Part shown: positions 10,972 to 16,221 of the stretch, piece after piece | Layout: every line of letters starts with the position of its first letter | Numbering within the stretch: position 1 is the stretch's first letter | Made by a program: the position numbers and the translations under genes | Origin: Bacilli bacterium | GTDB lineage: Bacteria > Bacillota_I > Bacilli_A > RF39 > UBA660 | Length of the DNA stretch: 16,221 nt | Direction of reading: 5' to 3' | Assembly (NCBI GenBank): GCA_028685445.1 | Contig: JAQUDY010000006.1 | Span: 1 to 16,221 of the forward strand | Notes under the pieces: generated by a model | Told to the model about the DNA's origin: nothing | Seen by the model: the letters and a program-made list of their open reading frames with translations, nothing else | Databases searched by the model: none

Positions 10972-13090
10972 CTTTATCACTCCTATTATCTAATTCTATC
11001 TTTAAAATACTTTTATTATCAATAATATTATTTGGTGGAATTGAAACTTTAAGAACATTACCAAATCCATCTATAGTATACGATAATTCTATCAAATTAG
11101 CTAGATTTATAATTTCATTTCTTGTCCATAATTTAACATCTGGCATTAAATAATCTCTCTTATTTGTTACTAGTATGATTTTTGTCCCAACAATCGTTTT
11201 TGCATTTTTTATTAGCGATTGTTTTACAATAGTGTCTCCACTTCCTAAAATAACTGGTTCTAAACCAATTTTTTTTAGTTCTTTAGATGCTTCTAAAGTT
11301 TTTTTATTTATGTAACTTTTAATTGTTACTATTTTTGTTTTATCTATATCATTTGTTCTGTCATCTATATTTTTGTATTTTGCGATTGATTCTACTACAG
11401 ATTTTGTTATTTTTGCTAAGTCAGTTGATGAACCTACAAAGTCCTTTACTGATAAATATATAATATATTCAGGGTTTTCTTTAGGAAATATTCCGGAAAA
11501 TGATCTAATATTATTATATGTTCCTGTTGAATATTTTCCACTTTCTGTAGTATACTGCGCTGTTCCTGTTTTTCCTACTAAAGTTAATGCCTCTGTTTGA
11601 TAAGCTTTTCCTGTTCTTTTATCATCACTACCATTAACTACAGTGTCCATTAAATCTAAGACTTTTTTTATAGTTTCTTTGTTTGCAACTTTATTAAGTT
11701 CAGTCTTTTTTCCTTCATAAACAACATTACCAGTATTAGGGTCTATAATTTTTGATATTATGAATGGTTTCATAGTAATTCCTTCATTAGTTAATGATGT
11801 TAGTGCTTGAATATTTTGAATTGGAGTTGCAGTTATACCTTGGCCATATGATGCACTTGCAAGTTCTGAATCATAAACCATATCAAGAGTTCCTTCATAT
11901 TCATTAGGTAGTTCTATATTTGTTTTTGAACCAAAACCTAATTTTTCATAAAAATCTATTAATCGGTCTTTACCAACTTTTTGGGCTAATTTTACTGCTG
12001 CTACATTCGATGAATACATAAAGCCCGTATCATATGTTACTTTTCCCCATCCGTGTGTATTCCAGTCACTAATCTTATATCCATCAACCATAATATTTCC
12101 AGAAGAATATTCTTTTTCTCCTTCATAAACATTATTTTCTATAGCTGCCATAAAAGAAAAAATTTTCATAGTAGATCCTGGTTCATACGAAAAAGATGTA
12201 AGTGGGTTATTATAGTTCTCAATTTCTAAAATATTTGGATTAAAACTTGGAGTTCCGGCTGATGCTATTATTGCTCCGGTTTTTGCATCCGCTATAGTTA
12301 TAGTTCCCCATTTAGAATTTAATTTCTTAAACTCTTTTATAGCATTTTCTAAATACATTTGAATATTTGAATCTATAGTCAAATGAATATCATATCCACT
12401 TATAGCATCTTCAACATATTCTTTTGTGCCAGCTATTTTATACCCATAAGCATCTTTTTGATAAGAAATTTTACCATCTATACCTTTTAATTTATCATCA
12501 TATTTAGATTCTATTCCCATTTCTCCTTCTATGAATCCTTTATCATTTTTACGTGCATAACCAATAATGTATGATGCAAAGTCTCCATTAGGATAATCTC
12601 TTTTAGCATCTTGAATAAAATCTATTCCAGGTAAATCTAGTGCTTCTATGGCTTGTTTTTTTAATTCAGTAATTCCTCTCCCGCCGGGTCCTAATTCAAC
12701 TTGGTATAAATCTTGATTTAGTAGTTTTAAAATATATTCTACTTTCATTCCTAAAATCTCTGATAACTCTTTTGCAGTATTATGTTTATCTACAACATGA
12801 TGTGGATTTTTTTTATCTGTTGTTCTAGATTCAGATAAGTACGCAATTACTGTGTATGATCTTACATCTTGAGCTAAAACTTCTCCTTTAGCATCATATA
12901 TTGTTCCTCTACTTGATACTATTTTTTTATGTGCTGCTCTATTTGATAAAGCCAAAGCTTTTAAATCTACTCCATCAACAGCTGGACTTATTGCTATATA
13001 TACTATTTTTATAGATATTAAAACAAACAAAAGAACAATTGCTATTAAGAAATACTCATTTAATTTTACGCAATTGTTCTTTTGTTTCAT
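10931..13090 (-). CDS. Class B penicillin-binding protein with two PASTA domains (PBP2B/SpoVD type)
   Basis: This is a division-type transpeptidase that crosslinks septal peptidoglycan as part of the divisome. The 719 residues contain a membrane helix (about 13-34), the dimerisation domain from RGTIYDAKGEVLA (61-73), and the transpeptidase domain with EPGSTMK (active-site Ser 306 and Lys 309), SSN (360-362) and KTGTA (507-511). Two PASTA repeats follow (about 583-643 and 646-701), then a charged tail of K, E and Q. The PASTA pair and place after ftsL match Bacillus pbpB and spoVD, and the sequence cannot separate the vegetative from the sporulation paralogue; the dcw position favours the division enzyme. 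GGTGATAAA precedes ATG 13090-13088, eleven bases after the ftsL stop. The tail overlaps the next gene by 41 bases. Confidence 0.93.
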   Translation of the reverse strand: MKQKNNCVKLNEYFLIAIVLLFVLISIKIVYIAISPAVDGVDLKALALSNRAAHKKIVSSRGTIYDAKGEVLAQDVRSYTVIAYLSESRTTDKKNPHHVVDKHNTAKELSEILGMKVEYILKLLNQDLYQVELGPGGRGITELKKQAIEALDLPGIDFIQDAKRDYPNGDFASYIIGYARKNDKGFIEGEMGIESKYDDKLKGIDGKISYQKDAYGYKIAGTKEYVEDAISGYDIHLTIDSNIQMYLENAIKEFKKLNSKWGTITIADAKTGAIIASAGTPSFNPNILEIENYNNPLTSFSYEPGSTMKIFSFMAAIENNVYEGEKEYSSGNIMVDGYKISDWNTHGWGKVTYDTGFMYSSNVAAVKLAQKVGKDRLIDFYEKLGFGSKTNIELPNEYEGTLDMVYDSELASASYGQGITATPIQNIQALTSLTNEGITMKPFIISKIIDPNTGNVVYEGKKTELNKVANKETIKKVLDLMDTVVNGSDDKRTGKAYQTEALTLVGKTGTAQYTTESGKYSTGTYNNIRSFSGIFPKENPEYIIYLSVKDFVGSSTDLAKITKSVVESIAKYKNIDDRTNDIDKTKIVTIKSYINKKTLEASKELKKIGLEPVILGSGDTIVKQSLIKNAKTIVGTKIILVTNKRDYLMPDVKLWTRNEIINLANLIELSYTIDGFGNVLKVSIPPNNIIDNKSILKIELDNRSDKDEKEKQEKQEKQI

Positions 13091-13101
13091 TTTATCACCA
13101 T

Positions 13102-13389
13102 CTATTTTATTACTATAATATTATCATTAATATAACTTAATCCAAATTCTTTTACTACATCTTGGATATTTGATAAACTTGCTAATTCATTTATCTTCAT
13201 AGTTAAGCTTTCATTTATAGTTTCTTGTTTTTCTACTTTAAATTTTATTTTTTCAACTTCTATATTACTTCTAGAAAGAGTACTTTTAGAAAAGACTACA
13301 ATTAAAGGTGTTAATAAAATTAATATTGTTAAAATTGAAATCATAAATCTATCTTGACGATTAATTTTTACCTTTTTATTCTTTTTCAT
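13102..13389 (-). CDS. ftsL: FtsL-like cell division protein
   Basis: FtsL is a single-pass protein that with FtsB/DivIC activates the septal synthase at the divisome. The 95 residues show a basic cytoplasmic head, one membrane helix (about 15-34) and a periplasm-side coiled coil (about 42-75) with regular hydrophobic spacing, ending in VVKEFGLSYINDNIIVIK, which resembles the FtsL C-terminus. FtsL sequences diverge strongly, so the call rests mainly on position, directly between rsmH and the class B PBP, together with the size and topology. AAAGGA lies inside the end of rsmH, about eight bases before ATG 13389-13387, and the gap to rsmH is two bases. Confidence 0.85.
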   Translation of the reverse strand: MKKNKKVKINRQDRFMISILTILILLTPLIVVFSKSTLSRSNIEVEKIKFKVEKQETINESLTMKINELASLSNIQDVVKEFGLSYINDNIIVIK

Positions 13390-13391
13390 AA

Positions 13392-14315
13392 TTAAATCCT
13401 TTCTATTATTCTAAGTTTTGCACTTTTACTTCTAGAGTTTTCTTGTAATTCTCCTAAAGTTGCTATTATTGGCTTTTTATTAATTAATTTAACTAGTGGT
13501 AAATACTCATCTGGAATCTCCGGCAGTCCTTTTACTAGTTTATTAATTTCACTATTTTTTTTAAATATTTGTTTTACTATTCTATCTTCAAGCGAATGAA
13601 AAGATATAACACATATTCTTCCTTTGGGTTTTAATAACAAGATTGCATCATTTAATACTTTTTCTAAAACCTCAAGTTCTTTATTTACTTCTATTCTTAT
13701 TGCTTGAAATATTTTTCTTTCCGGATGCTTTTCTATAAAATATTTCACTGGAACAGAAGTCTTTATTATTTTTACTAATTCTTTTGTTGTTTCTATATTT
13801 TTATTTTCACGATACTTTACTATGTTTTTTGCAATAGATGAGGAGAATCGTTCTTCGCCATATTGATAAAATATCTTAGTTAAATCACTTAAACAGTATG
13901 TATTAACAATAGTTTTAGCTGTTAACTTATTTTGTTTATCCATTCTCATATCTAAAGGTGCATCTTTCATAAAAGTAAAACCTCTTTTTTCATTGTCAAT
14001 TTGAGGACTAGATAAACCTAAATCTAAAATAATACCATCTACTTGTTTTGTATTTTCTAGTTCTAATTTTTCTTTTAAGTAAGAAAAGTTTGAATATATA
14101 ATTTTAAAGTTATCACTAACTTTGGATAATCTTTTTTGACCAAAATGAATCGCTTCTTCATCTTGATCAAAGGCGAATAGGAAACCCCTTCTTAATCGCT
14201 TTAAAATCTCTTCTGAATGTCCTCCATAACCTAATGTTCCATCTACATAAATACCATCCGGATTAATGTTTAAACCTTCTATAACTTCTTTTTTAAGTAC
14301 ACTATAATGTTTCAT
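13392..14315 (-). CDS. rsmH: 16S rRNA (cytosine-1402-N4)-methyltransferase RsmH
   Basis: RsmH (MraW) adds a methyl group from S-adenosylmethionine to N4 of C1402 in 16S rRNA, at the ribosomal P site. The 307-residue protein starts MKHYSVLKKEVIEGLNI and shows the family motifs YVDGTLGYGGHS (SAM-binding, 23-34), FAFDQDEEAI, DGIILDLGLSSPQID, RGFTFMKDAPLDMRMD and ISFHSLEDRIVK, and ends KSAKLRIIERI. ATG 14315-14313 is chosen over the upstream TTG at 14330 because AGGT sits five to eight bases before it and the family begins with the KHYSVL sequence. The gene overlaps mraZ by 14 bases, so it is coupled to it. The length is normal for the family. Confidence 0.96.
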   Translation of the reverse strand: MKHYSVLKKEVIEGLNINPDGIYVDGTLGYGGHSEEILKRLRRGFLFAFDQDEEAIHFGQKRLSKVSDNFKIIYSNFSYLKEKLELENTKQVDGIILDLGLSSPQIDNEKRGFTFMKDAPLDMRMDKQNKLTAKTIVNTYCLSDLTKIFYQYGEERFSSSIAKNIVKYRENKNIETTKELVKIIKTSVPVKYFIEKHPERKIFQAIRIEVNKELEVLEKVLNDAILLLKPKGRICVISFHSLEDRIVKQIFKKNSEINKLVKGLPEIPDEYLPLVKLINKKPIIATLGELQENSRSKSAKLRIIERI

Positions 14316-14745
14316 AGATACCTGATGCAAATAAATTTTCGGCTATGTCAGCTAAGTTGTCTTCATTTTTTTGTAAAAATTCTTCCCATGATTCTTCTGA
14401 CCATATTTCAAGTCGGTCATTTGCGCCGATTATAACACATTCTTTTGTTAAACCGGCGTAACTAACCAGTGGGGAGGTAATGTTTATTCTTCCTTGACGG
14501 TCGAATTCACATTCAGCAGCGCCTGATAAGAAAAAGCGAGTAAAGTTACGAGCATCCTTGTTTGTAAATGGTAGTTTTTTTAAACGCTCAACTATTTTGT
14601 CCCACTCAGAGTTAGCATAAACAAATAAACATTTATCTAGCCCACGAGTTACAATGAATTTCTCACCTAGTTCATAACGAAACTTACTAGGGATGATAAG
14701 GCGACCCTTATCATCAATGTTATGGTGATATTCTCCCATCAACAT
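14302..14745 (-). CDS. mraZ: Transcriptional regulator MraZ
   Basis: MraZ is a ring-forming AbrB-like DNA-binding protein that represses its own dcw operon in E. coli. The 147-residue protein has two repeats, each with the DxxGR signature: DDKGRLIIP (11-19) and DRQGRINIT (82-90), the second followed by a YAGLTKECVIIGANDRLEIW segment typical of the family. ATG 14745-14743 follows GGGGGA; it is preferred over the second ATG at 14739 because of that spacing and the MxMGEYxH start common to MraZ. Four ten-base repeats directly upstream probably are its operator and overlap both the -10 box and the ribosome binding site. It heads the cluster ending at the PASTA PBP and the unknown membrane protein. 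Confidence 0.96.
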   Translation of the reverse strand: MLMGEYHHNIDDKGRLIIPSKFRYELGEKFIVTRGLDKCLFVYANSEWDKIVERLKKLPFTNKDARNFTRFFLSGAAECEFDRQGRINITSPLVSYAGLTKECVIIGANDRLEIWSEESWEEFLQKNEDNLADIAENLFASGIYETL

Positions 14746-14748
14746 AGA

Positions 14749-14788
14749 AATCCCCCACTTTCTTCCACATCATGTCACTGTCTACCAT
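14749..14788 (-). promoter_or_regulatory. Probable MraZ operator: four 10-bp direct repeats
   Basis: Read on the minus strand, four consecutive ten-base units begin ATGG (14788), GTGA (14778), GTGG (14768) and GTGG (14758), giving RTGR-N6 at exact helical spacing. MraZ of other bacteria binds TGGG-type direct repeats spaced ten bases apart ahead of its own gene. The first repeat overlaps the TATAAT at 14792-14787 and the last covers the mraZ ribosome binding site, which suits autorepression. Confidence 0.68.
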
Positions 14789-14818
14789 TATATTACATTA
14801 GAATTATTAAATAATCAA
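14787..14818 (-). promoter_or_regulatory. Putative promoter of the mraZ cluster
   Basis: On the minus strand TTGATT (14818-14813) is 17 bases from TAATAT (14795-14790) and 20 bases from a perfect TATAAT (14792-14787). A second candidate lies further upstream: TTGACA (14871-14866), 17 bases, TAAATT (14848-14843). The main start would fall within the MraZ repeats. Confidence 0.5.
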
Positions 14819-14852
14819 GATATTTTTATAATAATTTACTTTAATTTATTAG

Positions 14853-14872
14853 ATTGACATATTTTTGTCAAT
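14853..14872. repeat. Perfect inverted repeat ATTGACA-N6-TGTCAAT
   Basis: ATTGACA (14853-14859) and TGTCAAT (14866-14872) are exact inverted copies six bases apart, in the gap between the ABC exporter terminator and the mraZ promoter. Each strand therefore carries a TTGACA -35 box. It could be an operator or a chance palindrome. Confidence 0.45.
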
Positions 14873-14873
14873 T

Positions 14874-14900
14874 AAAAAAACAAGAGCTTTCTCTTGTTTT
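14874..14900 (-). terminator. Intrinsic terminator of the ABC exporter gene
   Basis: AAAACAAGAG (14877-14886) and CTCTTGTTTT (14891-14900) form a perfect ten-base-pair stem around a four-base loop. Read leftward, it lies eight bases after the exporter stop and runs into seven T residues (14880-14874). Confidence 0.85.
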
Positions 14901-14908
14901 CAGATTAT

Positions 14909-16221
14909 CTAATTTAATTTAGAGAATTGAGAGTTATATAACTCAAAATAAAATCCTTTGTTTTTTAGAAGTTCTTTATGAGTACCTTGTTCTACTATGT
15001 TTCCTTCATTTAATACTAGGATTAAATCAGCATTTTTAATAGTAGATAAACGATGGGCGATTACAAAAGATGTTCTACCTTTCATTAATTTATCCATTGC
15101 TTTTTGGACTATTTCTTCTGTTCTAGTATCCACATTACTTGTTGCCTCATCAAGTATTAAAAAAGGCGAATCACTTAGCATACCTCTAGCGATTGTTATT
15201 AATTGTTTTTGTCCAGCAGAAATACTTTCTGAATCTAAAATATAATGATTTAAACCTTTATTCATCGTTTTGATAAAATGGTCTAACCCTATTTTTTTAC
15301 AAACTTCTTTTATTTTTTCATCTGTTATATTTTTTTTATTATAGACTATATTATCTCTTATAGTTCCTTCAAATAACCATGTGTCTTGAAGAACCATTAT
15401 AAATAGTTCATGAACATTTTCTCTTGTTAACTTTTTTGTAGAAATTCTATCAATTAAAATTTCTCCTTCATCAATTTCATAAAAACGCATAAGTAAATTT
15501 ACTAAGGTTGTTTTTCCAGCTCCTGTTGGTCCTACTATAGCAATTTTTTCTCCTGTTTTTGCTTTAGCACTGAAATTTTTTATTATTGTTTTATTTTTAT
15601 CATAACCGAAAGATACTTTTTTAAATTCTATATTACCTTTAATATTCTCTTTTTTTAATTTTTCAACATTTTTATTTTCTTTTTCCAGCTCTGTTTCATT
15701 TAAAAACTCAAATACTCTTTCGCTTGCTGCTGCTGCACCTTGTAATTGACTTAATCCCATGGCAATCTGACGAAGTGGTGCAGTAAAGATTCTTATATAC
15801 AAAATAAAAGCCATTATTACTCCAAAGGTAATTATTTGTTGGTTTACTAATATTCCTCCAACTACACATACTACAACATAACTAAAATCACCTGAGAACA
15901 TCATAATAGGTTGCATTATTCCAGATAGAAACTGACTTCTAAAATTTGCTTGATATTCTTTTTTATTATATAAATCAAATTTTGTATCGGCATCTTCTTT
16001 GCCGTTATAAACTTTAACAATACTGTGATTAGAATAAATCTCTTCAATATGACCATTTAATTCTCCTAATGCTTCTTGTTTTTGATTAAAATATCTTTGA
16101 GAGTATTTCAAAATAATTAACATTAGAGCAAAACCTATTAATGTTGAAATAATAGTAGTAAGTGACATAATCCAGTTTGTATAAAACATCATAATTAAAG
16201 CTCCAATTAGTAAAACTACTG
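14909..16221 (-). CDS. ABC exporter half-transporter, permease plus ATPase (N-terminus beyond the window)
   Basis: The reading frame stays open to the right edge (VVLLIGALI before the Met at 16192), so the gene is 5' partial. Numbering from that Met, the end of the membrane domain covers about 1-160, with coupling-helix and membrane segments, and the nucleotide-binding domain follows: Walker A GPTGAGKTTL (221-230), Q-loop Gln 269 in MVLQDTWLF, signature ISAGQ (324-328), Walker B LILDEATSNVD (345-355) and switch His 380 in AHRLSTI. The signature has SAGQ in place of SGGQ, often seen in one partner of heterodimeric multidrug-type exporters of Firmicutes (YheH/YheI, TM287/288 class). The partner would be expected upstream, outside the window. 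The substrate is unknown. The leftward unit ends at a strong terminator. Confidence 0.93.
   Translation of the reverse strand, partial: VVLLIGALIMMFYTNWIMSLTTIISTLIGFALMLIILKYSQRYFNQKQEALGELNGHIEEIYSNHSIVKVYNGKEDADTKFDLYNKKEYQANFRSQFLSGIMQPIMMFSGDFSYVVVCVVGGILVNQQIITFGVIMAFILYIRIFTAPLRQIAMGLSQLQGAAAASERVFEFLNETELEKENKNVEKLKKENIKGNIEFKKVSFGYDKNKTIIKNFSAKAKTGEKIAIVGPTGAGKTTLVNLLMRFYEIDEGEILIDRISTKKLTRENVHELFIMVLQDTWLFEGTIRDNIVYNKKNITDEKIKEVCKKIGLDHFIKTMNKGLNHYILDSESISAGQKQLITIARGMLSDSPFLILDEATSNVDTRTEEIVQKAMDKLMKGRTSFVIAHRLSTIKNADLILVLNEGNIVEQGTHKELLKNKGFYFELYNSQFSKLN

Noticed and set aside
14997..15245. Rightward open frame opposite the ABC exporter
   Set aside because: It mirrors the Walker B and signature region of the exporter; no start signals or recognisable domain.

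Overview
This is a chromosomal housekeeping window from an AT-rich, low-GC Bacillota (Firmicutes) genome. Strong AGGAGG-type ribosome binding sites, sigma-A-like promoters, an rnc-smc operon, a dcw-type cluster headed by mraZ and rsmH, a SpoIIP protein and a SafA-like LysM protein all fit an uncultured Bacilli-type bacterium, possibly of the gut Erysipelotrichia/RF39 kind; that placement is an inference. The code is standard: UGA is used as a stop by rnc and yidD and Trp is UGG, so this is not a code-4 Mollicute, although SMC is as short as the mycoplasma protein. I see no phage, IS element, CRISPR array or toxin cluster.

Layout. Positions 1-1230: the 5' end of a PfkB-family sugar kinase (leftward), a 56-residue orphan ORF (leftward), and a small monotopic phosphoglycosyl transferase (rightward) that meets a leftward tRNA-Arg at a shared hairpin. 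Positions 1286-7217, all leftward: rnc and smc overlap by 4 bp and end in a terminator; then spoIIP, a small membrane protein abutting it, and a sugar-transfer-type ATP-grasp enzyme. Positions 7327-8437, rightward: yidD translationally coupled to a lipoprotein of the ZnuA/TroA fold, then a terminator. Positions 8461-9867: two rightward tRNA pairs (Ser-Lys, Ile-Glu) flank a leftward LysM-LysM-CAP protein. Positions 9933-14818, leftward: a YdcZ-type DMT transporter, and the cluster mraZ-rsmH-ftsL-class B PBP-unknown membrane protein. The right edge holds an ABC exporter half-transporter cut by the window.

How it fits together. MraZ, RsmH, FtsL and the PASTA-type PBP form a divisome and septal-peptidoglycan operon that ends early with an unrecognised membrane protein instead of mraY/murD/ftsW. 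RNase III and SMC handle RNA processing and chromosome organisation, and YidD assists membrane protein insertion. SpoIIP and the SafA-like LysM-CAP protein, which has no signal peptide, point to an endospore-forming ancestry or ability.

The items most worth checking are: the LysM-CAP gene that seems to start at AUU; the ZnuA-fold lipoprotein with no histidine in its mature form; a four-repeat MraZ-type operator; an Asp-to-Asn change in the catalytic dyad of the sugar transferase; and the unknown membrane proteins beside spoIIP and the PBP. I did not find an obviously new multi-gene system.
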